Shown: positions 24,209 to 36,200 of the stretch, in pieces | Position numbering within the stretch: position 1 is the first letter of the stretch | Layout of the letters: each line of letters begins with the position of its first letter | NCBI GenBank assembly: GCA_016858145.1 | Contig: JAEHOE010000013.1 | Location: 1,364,001-1,428,000 of the forward strand | Origin: Edaphochlamys debaryana | Taxonomy: Eukaryota > Chlorophyta > Chlorophyceae > Chlamydomonadales | Direction of reading: 5' to 3' | DNA: 64,000 bases | Made by a program: the position numbers and the translations under genes | The notes under the pieces: model-generated | The model's input: only the letters and a program-made list of their open reading frames with translations | The model's database searches: none | What the model was told of the DNA's origin: nothing

Positions 24209-26686
24209 ACGTGCGTGGATGTGCGCTGAGTACGGGTCGACGTGGGTGGCGGGGATGTGGGGGGATGGGGGCGGGGGGGCTGTGGTGGTGTTTGAAGCTG
24301 AGCGGGAGAGCGTCTTGTGGGCAGTGAGGGAATGGGAATAACCCCAAAGGGGGCGGGGGCCGCCATGGCTGATGGTGGCATGCGGGGCGGGGGTGAGAGG
24401 CGCTCGGAGCTGTGCTCTCATTGTGAGACAGCCCTGGAGCTGTGGTGGGTTGGTCCCAGGCACCTTTGAGAGCTTCAGCGGTCGAGGACGCCTGGCAAGA
24501 TGCCGCCTGGGCTTGCAGGCGGCGGGGCGTCTGAGCCGCGTTGCAGCTGACTCAGCTCCCCTAATGCATTGCGATAATGCTATGCATGAGATGTTCTTCA
24601 AGAAACAGAGATGACGTGGCTTCGTGCTGAGTAACCACGATAAGCGCCATGGTCAATCAATGAAGGGTCACCCGGCGTGCGCCTCGGCGCATGGCCACGG
24701 GGTATCGAATGCCGCCCCCCGCCGCCGCTGTGTGAGAGTGGCTCGACGCGGGTGCATGGAAAACCCTGTTCTAAGCTATCTAAAAGGGGGCAACGAACAC
24801 TGCAGGATGGAGCAACCTTGCCCCTTGGCATGGCTTGTGATGACGGATGACCGGGTTTAGACGGTTGGTTCGGTTGCGGGATGGAAGGCGTTCTTGCTTT
24901 CTGCTACTTTGCCTTCCGGATCTGTTTCTGGAATTAGACATCCCGCTCGACATGTGTATGTCTCTATCTCTATACGTGGCTTCTCTTCTGGCTCATGCCG
25001 GCAGGTGTGGGTGTGTGGTGTTTCTCTCAATTGGAGTTGACAGGCGACGGTTGTGAGAGAGGTTTGAGCGTTCGTGGGTGTGTGGTGGTCTCTCTCAATT
25101 GAAGTTGACAGGGGACGGCTGTGAGAGAGGTTGAGGGCTCGTGGCGTCGTGGGTGTGTGGTGAATTTGTAATCAAGAAAGGGGCAGTTATGTGGTTGATC
25201 AGGGCTCTTGCGTCGTCTTACTGACGCGGCAGGCAGGCTAGCCATGGTATCGTCACTCTGCCCTTGTCCACTAGGGTGCAGGTCGTACGAGTTGCCGGCG
25301 GCTGAAGTGCCGGTCCTGCCGGAATGTGAATAAGGATCCTCCAAAGGGGCATCCACACGCTCACCATTCATGTGTGCCTGGAGCCGGGGGGTTGTAGAGT
25401 TTCTTTTGGTGGGTGACCGCGCACAATAAGTCGAGACCATGGCACGGGTGTTGCTGCGGATTGACTGCCGTCTATGTCCTCTCTCTTCTTCCTGATTGCG
25501 GAACCTTTGCCCAGGGGTGTGAGCCTTTGGCTGTCTCGATGACCCGTTACTGATTTCCGCCAAGAGTATGTACGCCCCTCCCCCTGTTATGGGGAATGGT
25601 TTGACCGGGCATTGTCCGTTTCGATTGCCAACTTGCCGAGGGGGTTGGGGGTGTTGTAGTGCACAAGTCTTGTCCTACCCGAGGACAATCGACACATGTG
25701 CTGTGGCCAGCCGTGTAATGCATGCTGCTGACGTGCTGAGCGTGTCCCAGTCAGCAAACCTCCGCGCTGTGTGGTGAGCGAGCGCTGAGCGGCTGGCGAG
25801 GTGCGTGGGTGGACGCTGCTGCGTAGGGACGAGCCGGCGTTGGAGGGCGCGGGGGTGATGGGTGCGAGGGCCAGAACCCTCCCTATTGATTGCCTGCAAG
25901 AGTCTTTTGTATCGTGGGCACCGGACGCCTTGCCGGTTACCAATGGTGGTAGACGAGGGTACGCCACTAAGTGGCTTGCTGGGGATGAGGGTGGCCGGGG
26001 GCAGTTGGCGACAGGGTGCACTTGGGATGCATTGGCTTGCTTCAACATGGAAACTGCTGTTGCAACTGTACGCACCTTTACGCCAACAACGAACCAGGGC
26101 CATTCGTACATGACTGCAAAAGCCAGCATGCACTGCACTTAGGCCCGTCGATCGAGCGTCCCTTGCGCCGCCCCAGGCGAGCAGATCTATCGCTTTTTCC
26201 CACCACCCCATCCAGAACCCCCAACGCTCCCACGCGCACAGCAGCATTGCCCACCAACCCCAGCCATGTCCGCACACCCCGTACATACCACAGACAACAG
26301 TGACCAAGCATGGCTGCATGGTACGACAGCCATGCGGCCGGCGCAGACGTCCCCTCTCAACTCAACGTCACACGCGAGCGCCAGAAGACGAAGGTGGCGG
26401 ATACACAACCATCCTCAGTCAGTTGCCCGCCCCCCCCATCAATCCTGTGTCAGAGACCCTTTGTCGGTTGCCGGTTGTCGGTTGTCAGACACCGGCCCCC
26501 ATCCATCCACCGGCACCAAATGGACTCCCTCGTGTTGGCCGGTATCATTACAGCTGGTTTGGAGAGTCAAGCGAATGCGATGCATTTGTCAAGTTGTGCA
26601 ATCAAGGATGCATGCAAAGCAATGTGCATGGGTCCGCCCGCTGTTGCTGTAAAGGTCAAGTCAGCTGCACGGACTGTCAAATCTGC
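24209..26686 (+). other. Intergenic region between convergent genes
   Basis: 3' UTRs of the 22004 gene (TGTAA at 25167-25171) and of the minus-strand gene ending at 26687 (TGTAA on the minus strand, TTACA at 26548-26552). No other supported gene. A 178-codon minus-strand frame at 25027-25563 overlaps a tandem repeat and has no conserved features. Confidence 0.55.
25011..25163 (+). repeat. Two tandem copies of a unit of about 66-73 bp plus a partial third
   Basis: Copies begin at 25011 and about 25077. Each runs GTGTGTGGTG, then CTCTCAATTG, then AGTTGACAGG, then a GTGAGAGAGG segment. A third partial GTGTGTGGTG begins near 25152. Confidence 0.85.
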
Positions 26687-29600
26687 TCACGGCGTCGCCT
26701 TAAGCACGCCCCCCCTCACGACCGCCTCATACGCCTCCGCAAGCACGCTGCTCACCGCCGCCGCCGCCGCCTCGCACAGCGGCGCCGCCGCCGCCGCGCC
26801 GTGGGCCATGTCCACCGCCGCCGCCAGCGCCGCCGCCGCCGCCGCCGGCGGCAGCCGTGGGTCCACCTGCGCCTTGCCGCCGCTGACGGCGCCGTCACCC
26901 AGCTTGACGGCGCTGGCAGGCAGGCCGGCGGCGCCGTCAGCGCTGCCCAGCGGCGGCAGCGGCCGCGGCGGCCGCGCCTGCACCAGCTTCATCACTACCG
27001 AAGCCAGCGCCACGGTCGGCCGCGGCGCGCTGCCGTCAGCGGCGGCGGCAGCCTCCGTCGGCCCCGCCGGCGCGCTGGCGCGTTCCGCCGCCGCCGTCAG
27101 GTCCGCTGCCGCCGCGCACCCGGCGGCGGCCGCCAGGCCCGCCGCCGCCATCAGCTCCTCCGCGCTCAGCTGCGCCCCTGCCGGCGGCGCCGCCGGCTGC
27201 TCCGGCGGCAGGAAGGGCAGGAAGCCGTCCGCCAGGGTTCCGAAGGCCAGGGTGGCGGGGCGGATGCGCTCCGGCAGGCGGGCGACCTGGCAGGAAGGAG
27301 GTCCGGGGGGCGGAGGAATGGGCTTAAGCGGTCGAGCCCAGGCGTAGATCGTTTCACCCAACCGCTCCCCTTTTCCCCTCCTTTCCTTTACCCCTCTACC
27401 CCGCTTCCCCGTTTCCGTAAAGGTTGAGGTCAACTCCATGCCGTCCATGGGTAAAGCCCGTAACCCCTACTAAGCTTCATCTAGCTATTACCCTCTCCAC
27501 GCCCCCTCGACCCACCCGCTCAATGTCCTCCACACTGTCCAGGTTGGAGTGCATCAGCAGCGGCCGCGGCAGCCCCGGCCGCCCCCGCGCCGCCAGGGCC
27601 GCGCAGCGCCCCTCCCATGCGCCCATGATGGCCTCCGCAACGGCCGCGTAGTCGCCCGAGTCCACCCGCCAGCGCCTGGGGAAAGAGGTGGATGAGGGTG
27701 GGGGAATGGAGGGGGAAAGGGGTGTGTGGAGGGGGCAGGAGGCATTCATGAGGCGTAATTGGGAGCAGCATACGTTGCTCAAGCTCACCCGCCCACAGGC
27801 GCGAGCCTCTCGCAGCGCTACAAGCCCTGCCGCCCGCGCCCACCAGCCCCAGCAAAGCCAAAACCCCTAGCGTAGCCCTACAGCCCCTACCCGCGCGCGC
27901 CCAACCCACCTGAACAGGTCGAAGCACCGCGCGCCCTGCGGCACCGCCCAGCCCTGGTGCGCCTCCAGGTCCCTCCGCAGCCCCTCGGGCACCTCGGCCG
28001 CGGTCGCCACGGCCAGGAAGGCGGGGGTGGTGAAGGAGTCGGGCAGGGCGGTGGCGGAGCAGCCGTCGGGCCCCCCGCCTCCGTTGGCCGCCAGGAAGAG
28101 CAGGTGCGCGAGCAGGGGGGTCACGGGCAGGGCGGCGCCCGGGGGCAGGCCCGCGCGGCGGCCGGCTTCCAGGTCGTAGGGCGCCAGGAGCTGCTGAAGG
28201 GCCGAGGCCTGGGGGTGGGGGATGGTGTGGGTTGGGGATAACTGGAGCGCGTGTGTGCGCAGCTGCTGAAGGGCTAAGGCCCGGGCGGTGAGGAGGGGTG
28301 GGGTGGGGTTGGGGGAAAGAGGGCGTAAGGCAGGGTGCGAGGGAAGGGCGGAGGGGTAGGGCGCCACCAGCAGCTGCAGGGCCGAGGCCTGGGTGGGGTC
28401 GAGGCGTGTGGTTGGAGGGCGGGATACTCCTTCCACGGCCCCTTTCCTCCCTTGCTAAGTGAGACCTCCATCCACCCTCGCCCCTGCATCCCTCCCTCCC
28501 ACCCCACCCACCCTCGCGGCCCCACCTGCTCGTGCGCGTGCGTGCCCACCAGCCGCCCCGTGCCCCCCCACGTCTCCCGCTCGGGGGGCACCATGTCGGT
28601 CCACTCCCGCCCCAGCACGGCCGCCACGAACACGCTGCTGGTGCCCGAGTAGCCGGTCAGGTGGGCGGCGCAGTAGAGGTTCTGTGGGACGGAGGATGGG
28701 AGGGGGGGGAGAGAAGGAGCGAGGGGCAGGGCGGAGGGGGGTTGCGGGGCGGGGGGACAGGGGATATGGAGAGGAAGGAGAAACGGTCGCGGATTAACAC
28801 AGCAAGTGTAGGGCGGGAGGAAGGAGGAAGGGCGAAGGCCCACTCTGCTAGGCTGCTGGGCCCCACACGTCACAGCCCCCCGCCACACCCACCTGCAGCA
28901 CCAGGTACAGGGGGTCCGAGGCGCGGCGCCCTGTGTGGAAGGGGGTAGAGATGGAAGGGGTGGGTTGCGTGCATGAGTGGTGCCGACGAGAGCCCCGAGC
29001 ACGTAACCTACTTGCGGTGTGATCCGGTGCACCGGTGTGTCCCCTTCCCCCTCCCCCTCTCCCCCCCTCCCCTCATCCGCTGCGCCACTATGCAGACACT
29101 ACCCGCCGCTCACTTTCCCCTCAGCATAGGTACCTTCCCGCCCCTGCCCAACCGCAAACAGCATCACGCTGCAGTCATTCCCCTCCACCCCTTTCCCCTC
29201 CCCTCCCCCCTGAGCCTTCTCCTCCTCCTCCTCCTACCCCCCGTCCTACCCCCCTCCTCCCTTCCCCCCCCCACCCCCACCCGCGAACAGCGCCACGCTG
29301 CAGCCGTGCCCCGCCGCGTTGATGCGCCCCACCGCCCCCCCCAGGCGGGCCAGGGCCGAGGCCAGGCGCTCGGTGCGGTCCAGGGGCGGGGGGCAGCCGG
29401 GGGCGGGGGGGGGCAGGGAGGAGCGGTGCGCGGCGACCTGGGGGGCGGGGAGGAACGGACAGGGCACGGGGCGTGAGTGTGTGTAAGGGGGACGGCGGGG
29501 GCTCAGACTGGTTTGATGCGCTGCATGCCACACCGGCCCGTGACGACCCCCCTAGACGCGTCGGACAAACACACACACACACGCTTCCGGGTAACGGGTT

Positions 29601-32430
29601 CGGGATGGGTCGGGATGGGTCGGGCTTCGGACTCCCAGGGCTTTCGGTTCCGTATCTACGACCGGCCGGCTAATTACCGCGCCTACGCTTTTCCTGGCCT
29701 TTGCACGAGCAGCCCTGAACACACGCTTCCGCCCCCCTCCGCCCCCCACCTGTGCCGCCACCGCCAGCTCCTGGAAGCGCTGCATGCAGGCCGTCTCCGC
29801 CAGGGAGGCAGACACCAGGGGGCCTGGGGGGGGGGGAGGGGGGAGAGAAGAATGGCGTGAGAGCGGACCAGAGCCGGGTGGCCGGGAGGGCAGGTGCGCC
29901 AGTTGTGAGGCAGCAGCGCAACCCCGTGTTGCTACTTGCTCGCACATCAGAGTGCTCGAGAGTGCTCCATCCCTTTCCCTTGCCCCCCTCCGCCCCCCGC
30001 CCCCAGGCCTCCCTCCGCCCCACCCCCAACCTACCCGAAGCGATGGCCACCTCGCCCCCCTCCGGCCCCCCCCGGGGCTGCCATGTCACCCGGGCCACCC
30101 CGTGCTTATGCGCCTGAGCCAAGAGGGACTGAGGGGGGGAATAGGGGTAGGGAAGGTATGGGGGGTAGGGGAGGGGGGGAGGGTTGATGGCAGAGTAGCA
30201 GGGCAAGTGTGGGCGGTTGGGGCCTGGAAAAGCTGAGCCTGGGAACTACCGACTCCCGCCGCAACACGCCCCAAGTAGCCGTCCTACCCATTCCTTCCCC
30301 ATGTCCCACCCCACCCCACCCCACCCCACCCCACCCCACCCCACCCCACCCCACCCCACCCCACCCCACCCCACCCCACCCCACCCCACACACGTACCCG
30401 CGGCAGCTCCATTCCGAATTGGGTCCGCAGCGCTTCCACCTCATGGGGGCTGTAGGGCTGCGGTCGGAGAGGGTGAGGCAGGCCGAGGGAGACAGATCCG
30501 TGTGCCAAGAGGGGGTTGACGGTCGGGTAGGCTGACAGGCAGGGATGAACGAAGGCCTGTCTTCCCTCATTCCTTTTGCCACTCAACCAAGCCGACGTTG
30601 CTTTTACTTGTTCTTACTCTTCGGGCTTGTCAACACTCTCTCAATCCTCACCCCTCCCCGTCCACCCTGGACCCCCACCGGTGGCTAACCCTGATGCCTG
30701 ACCCCCCACCAGGGACGGGGGATGCCATGGGCGTGTTGGCGGTCGGCCGATCCAATATGCTGGCCCCTGCTACCCGGCCGCTCCCCTGCACCCTGACCCC
30801 CCCCAGCCCCACCTGCACGTCCGCCAACCCCGCCAGGGCCCGTTGGAAGCCCGACCACAGCTCCGGCCCAGTGTGGGGGAGCACGGCGGGGTCGGCCGCC
30901 GGCGGCGCCCGCCGTACGACGAGGGCGAAGTCCGCCGTACAGCCGTCCATGTACTTGTCGTACATCACGTGCACTGCGTGGAGCGCGGATGGGTGGTTGC
31001 TGGCGCTAGGGAGCCGAGTTGAAAGGTGTCTAAATCCCTGGACACCTGCCCAAGCACTCTTGCTGAGCGTCAATCAACCGCTTTACTGGCCCTCCCGTCG
31101 TCCCTCAGGAGCTCAACCTCAACGTCCAAGTCCCGTATACGTCCTCTCCAATCCCTCCCTCCCTCCCTCAGTCCCTCCCTCCCTCCCCCCCTCACTTCGG
31201 GGCTTGTAGGCGTCTAGAATGAGCATGTCGTGCAGCGCCGCGGGGGGCAGCGCCAGCAGGCGGGCGGCCAGCGGGGTACACAGAAGCTCGTCCATCTGGG
31301 GCGGTTGGAGCGGTTGGAGAGATTGAGGCGGTTGGGGCGGTTGGAGGGGGGTTGGTTGGAGGGGTCTGTGAGGCCCGCAAGGTTGGCCAGCCCTAGGGCT
31401 GGGGCGTGACTGGGGTCCACCGCCTGGCGCCTGCGGGGTTCCCCGGGGCAGCCTCCTGCGCCTGCTGGCCCCTGCTTCCCAACCCTCGCTGGTGCCCGCA
31501 GCACCGTCGGACCCGTGCACTCGCACCATGTTTTAGGCCCCCCGTCCTGAGCCCCCTGCTACAAGCCACGGACCTCTAGACCCTCCAGCCTCGACCAAGG
31601 GCCCCCGACCCCGCCACCCCGCCCTGGCAGAGACGTGTGCGTCTGTGCGCCCCACACGGCAATCCCCAACCTAGCCACTGGTTCAAAGCCCGACCCACGA
31701 CCCGGGCCCCGCCCGCCCTGTGCATTTACCTGCCGTACGGCGTCCGAGGGGATGTCGTACGCGTCGCCGTACGCCCGCAGGCGGCGCCGCAGGCGCGGGA
31801 CATCGATGGGGCCGGGCTCTAGCAGGGGGTCGGGGGGGTAGTCGTCGTAGCGGGCGGAGGGGTCGCTGAGGCGGTCGAAGGCGGGCGCGCGGGCGAGCCC
31901 CCGCCTGGGCGAGGCGGATGGCTCAGAGCTGCACGCGGAGCGGGATGTGGGCAGGCGGTTTGGGTGGGGAAGCAAGCGGGCAGGTGGGATGTGGGTAGGC
32001 GGATGTGTGGGCAGCCGGGATGTGGGCAGACGCGGTGACGCCTGATGTGGACTGAAGCGTGTCCCCCGGGGGACTCGGCTGGGGAGGAGCCGACGGGCGC
32101 TCTACTGAATGCCTGGTGGCAATGCGCGAGCGCCAGGTGCGTTCGGCGCAAGGGCGGCACAAGTCACCGCGACTCTGGGAATCGTCCGCATGCGCATGTC
32201 TGCGGCCGGGAGCCTGACAGCCAGTAGCTTGCACGCGACGCGCGCTGCTCAGCTCTTACAAGTACACCTCTAGGCCGTCGGCCCAGCTTCAGGGCCTCGC
32301 CAGAGTCGGGCAGACCCATGCTTCGCTGCTCGACTTGCCTGCCGCTCGCCGGGCTCAGGCCAAGCGTGGGACGCACCAAGCTTTCGATCCACGAGAGGAC
32401 GCCGCGCAATGGAGCGAGGTCTGCTGCCAT
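26687..32430 (-). CDS. Nicotinate phosphoribosyltransferase-like protein (PncB/NAPRT family)
   Basis: Minus-strand exons: about 32430-32270 and about 31928-31730 (N-terminus uncertain), 31295-31196, 30973-30813, 30457-30398, 30128-30035, 29823-29750, 29437-29281, 28930-28893, 28681-28526, 28208-27910, 27675-27516 and 27286-26687; from 31295 on, all are in phase. Family landmarks in order: LILDAYKPRMHVMYDKYMDG (the LLDTDAYKLHMQ region of PncB), FAGRRASDPLYL (FGTRRR-like), TGYSGTSSVFVA (GGTSNV-like), GTHAHE (active-site histidine region), LPDSFTTPAFL, WRVDSGDYAA (DSGD) and LLMHSNLDSVEDI. The family makes nicotinate mononucleotide from nicotinate and PRPP in NAD salvage. This copy is divergent and carries a C-terminal Ala-rich extension of about 150 residues. 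Activity is not certain. Confidence 0.7.
28177..28400 (-). repeat. Exon start and two intronic copies of it in the NAPRT-like gene
   Basis: The exon start at 28208 (minus) encodes QASALQQLLAPY after an acceptor CAG. Two related stretches, near 28290-28256 (ALALQQLR) and 28395-28352 (QASALQLLVAPY), lie upstream in the preceding intron, each after an AG. They look like decayed tandem copies of the exon edge with its acceptor. Confidence 0.7.
30303..30388 (+). repeat. (CCCCA)n microsatellite
   Basis: About 17 uninterrupted copies of the pentanucleotide CCCCA on the plus strand, inside an intron of the NAPRT-like gene just downstream of the donor at 30397. Confidence 0.95.
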
Positions 32431-33284
32431 GGCGCGCCGGTCAAGCTCCTAGCGCGACCGCGCGGCGGGCCACCGAGCTGAGCACAACTCGATGTAATGC
32501 TGCAGCCCCCCTGTCGTGCACGAGTTATGCTGGATACGCTCAGCGCGAGACAGCTCCCAGTTTTGCTGGTTGTTAGGTCCGTCAGGCGTGCTGCTATTTT
32601 GGAACTGCTCAATGTGTGTAAATGCTAGGCGTGAAGGTGTGGCACAAAGATAGGCGTTAAAACGAGGCGCACGAGTCCATCCTGTCGGTGACTCACTGCG
32701 CGCGATGCACACTATGACGTGTTTTGCCCTCCGTGGCCCAACACGCCCCACTTCCACACAAGATGGGGGGTTGGTGGGGAAGGGTCGTGGGAGCAAGGGG
32801 CGACGCGGGCTAAGGCTTTCGGCTTTTGTCCTGATGGCGGGGAAACGGGCAAGCTTCCATGGACTACAACGCGCTGGCACTGCCCTGCGCTGCCATCAGC
32901 AGCCTCACATATTGATGTCTATGGTGAAGCTGTCAGCAGAACTTGGTGGACACATATCCCTTGCCCCTGCAGCGGGCCCCTTGCCCCGACGTCCTCCCCA
33001 TCCTCCCCGCCATCCTGCCCACAAAACACGCCCCGTCGCCCTCGCGTCGGCCCTGCCACCCCGCATGTCCCTTCCCCAGTCACCTGCACTCCCCGCGGTT
33101 CGCAGTTCGCCAGTGCTTCCACACGGTGAGGTCGGCCAGTCCGTGCCGGACGCGTGCCGTGCACCGCTGTACCGCCGGGCGGTGTCGGCAAGCGCGACTC
33201 TCAGGTGTCGCTCCAGTACATTTCGCGACCTCCCTTAAATCGTGACCACATCGTTTAGGTTGCTCTGGTGTCGCTGGCGATACA
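32431..33284. promoter_or_regulatory. Divergent intergenic region between NAPRT-like and DUF455 genes
   Basis: About 850 bases between two divergently oriented start codons (32430 minus, 33285 plus). It must contain both promoters and may be a shared bidirectional one. I see no clear TATA box or conserved operator, and no supported coding sequence. Confidence 0.45.
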
Positions 33285-36200
33285 ATGGAGGCGCCGGCAT
33301 ACCTGCTCGGGCCACCGCTGCCCACAGACAGCTTGGTAGAAGCCGCGCTGCGTGTGCTGTACTGTGCTGACCCGATGAAAAAGGCCGATTATACCTTCGC
33401 GGCGGTGGAAATGTGGCGAAATGGGACGCTCAAGCGCGTGCGCCCGCTGGCCTGGAAGCACCTGCGCGCTCCGGACCGACCTGCACGCTCCGACGAGAAG
33501 GTGAGTCTACCTTACACCTTGGACAGGCGGGATGGCGACGAGCAAGGGGGACAGTCGACTGCGGGTTGGGGATTGGGGAATGTACCCGCTAGTCAAATCT
33601 CCGCTACACTCTTCTGCCCCTCCCCTCCCCTGCCCTCCCCCCTGCCCTACGGTACAATGTGCTGCACCCACGCCCCCGCCCGTGGACAGGTCAAGGTCTG
33701 CGCCCCCGGCGTGGTAGGCCGGGTCGGTGGGTCGGTGGGTCGGTCCCGGGCAAGAAGGGGATGGCGCGTCCGGCCGCATCCACGTCCCAGGCCCTGCTGG
33801 GGGGGCTGCCCCCGGCGAGGTGGGCCGCACCTGCAGCACCGGAGGCAGCACTGGTGGAGGCAGCACTGGTGGTGCCAGCCCGGGTCAGGACCGTGTGAAG
33901 GCCTGGGCTTGGGCAGGCAGAGACAAGGGGGTGGGTCTTCTGGCGGCGCCCAGCCCCCCAGGCTGCCCTTCGGCACTCGGGCCGCATACCGCTACCGCGC
34001 ATCTCAGCCGGCAACAAACCTCCACGGTCCGGGCCAGGCAGAGGCGAGATGCAGCGGCCCGGCCCTGCCTCGCCGCGTCCCCCTTTCCCCCCCTATCATC
34101 CCCTTGTCAACACCCCCGCTCCCCCTCCTCAGCTTCCTCCCCTCCCCTCCCCTCCTCCTCCCCATCTTCACCCCCCCCTCCTCACCCCAACCCAAAGGCC
34201 CCCAAGCGCGGCCGCGGCGGCACGCTGGCCTCCCGCCAGGCGCTGCTGCACTCGGCGGTGCACATCGAGAATTGGGCAGTGGACCTGAGCTGGGACGCGG
34301 TGGCGAGGTGGGGGATGGAGGGGAGAGACGTTGTGCTAAGGGGACCCGGTGGGAAGTTTGGGGCAGGGCCGTGGACCTGAGCTGGGACTCCGTGGCGAGG
34401 TGGGGATGGGATGGGAATCAGCGGGGGATCTGGGTTATGAGAGGATTGCGTTTGAGATGAGGGGGAGGGCCGAGAATGCTGCATCAGAGGTTTGGCTTTG
34501 GCACGCCGAAGCATGTAGGCATGACGGCCATGGGCTCTATCCCTCCTCCAACAGATTCGGGCTACGCCACGACGAGTACGGACTGCCACGGGAGTTCTTC
34601 GACGACTTCGTCACGGTGGGTACGGCAGGATCAGCACTGGACGGCGGTGATTCGCTGGGATACACGTGCGTACAGATCTGTGGAGGCGCCAGCCTGTATC
34701 TCTGCCTGCGCATACTGCACCTCGCTTGCATGCCTTTTCCCTCTTCACCCAATCCTTTCCCCCATCCCCAGGTGGCGGAGGACGAGTGCCGCCACTTCAG
34801 TGAGCTGAACAAGCGCCTCGAGGTGGGGCCCAAGGCGGGCCCGAGGCGGGCCCAGGGCGGGGCTGACGGGGCCCAAGGGGGTCGTCGGGGCCCAGCGAGG
34901 GCCCAGCCTTGGCCAGAGCGGGGTCAGGTCCGCCAGACGATATCTCCCATTCATGACAACCCCCAGGCGACGCCCCCCTTCGCATCCGCCCCCGCCTCTT
35001 CGCGCTCCACGCAATCCCGGCCCTGCTCCCACAGCACCACAGCTGACCTCCGCCCCTGACCCTCGCCCCTGCGCCCCGCGCATCTCTGGCCCCACAGGAG
35101 CTGGGCTCCCACTACGGCGCGTTTGTGGTCCACGACGGGTGGGCCCGGGGCTGGGGTGGGCCCGGGGTGGAGGCCCTTGGCTGGGGGGGGGGGGGCGCCG
35201 GGGCTGGGCACGAGATTGTTACCGGCACGGGGCTCGACATGCAGCCCCTGCGGCGGCCCTAACTACTGGTGCCCACCCCCCAAACAGAAAACCAAACACA
35301 CCCAACATACCCGACGCTGCCCTAGACGCTGCTCCTGTACGTGTTACAGCCGCCCAGGTGCCAGTTCCCCACGCCTCTTGTTTTCGTGCCCTCCCTCCGC
35401 CCCCCCGTGGGGCCCAGGTTGTGGGAGTCGGCTGCCAACTCGGCACACTCGCTGCCGGCGCGGTTGGCGGTGGAGCACTGCGTCCACGAGGTGCGTGTGT
35501 TTGTGCTGACCCTGATTAGTGATTGCTCAAGTAAACCCAAAGCGTGCGTCGTATGGGGGCGGCTGCGGTGGGGACAACTGAAGGGTTTTGGGCTCGGGAG
35601 CTCGAAATCGAGGGCTGGGGCGAAGCTGGCGGTGGAGTGCTGCGTGCAGGAGGTAGGGGGGCTTGGGGGCTTGTGTGGGCTGGCGGATAGTAGGATCTTC
35701 GTAACCCTTAGCCAGCCTGCCGCTTGGGGTTGCGGATGGGATGAGCTTCGCAACCCGCCGCAACGTGTCGCAAGCCTCCCAGTCACATCCGTGTTGCGGA
35801 TTGCCGCCACCTCTGGCCCCCAAAGGCACGGGCAGTGCACGTGCTGCCGCTCACCCACCGCCCCCCCCCCCAAAAACAACACGTAGCGGGGTTGTCATCC
35901 TGTCTACGTGTCCCCCTCACAATTGGTACCTTCCGCCCGTCCGCCCGTCCATCAGGCCCGGGTCCGGGACGTGTTGCCCCTCACCTACCCTCTGCCCTGC
36001 ACCAACCACACAACCCCACCCATCATAACCGCCGACGCCTCGATCCTCTTTGGCCCCCTAACTTGTACCCCTCCCCCCTTGCCTCCCATTAGGCCCGGGG
36101 CCTGGACGTGCTGCCGCTCACCATCTCCAAGTTCGCCAACAACGGGGACGCGGCCTCGGCGGCCCTGCTGCGGGACGTGATCTACCCGGTGGGGTGGGGG

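Noticed and set aside
25027..25563. 178-codon minus-strand open frame
   Set aside because: It runs through a tandem repeat and has no conserved features; open length alone is not evidence at this GC content.
30303..30388. (CCCCA)n translated as a repetitive protein on either strand
   Set aside because: It is a microsatellite inside an intron of the NAPRT-like gene; the open frames are by-products of the repeat.
35541..35700. Extra exon of the DUF455 gene at the second CTGGCGGTGGAGTGCTGCGT
   Set aside because: It duplicates the end of exon 6 and would insert a repeated peptide inside a conserved helix; treated as a decayed exon-edge copy.
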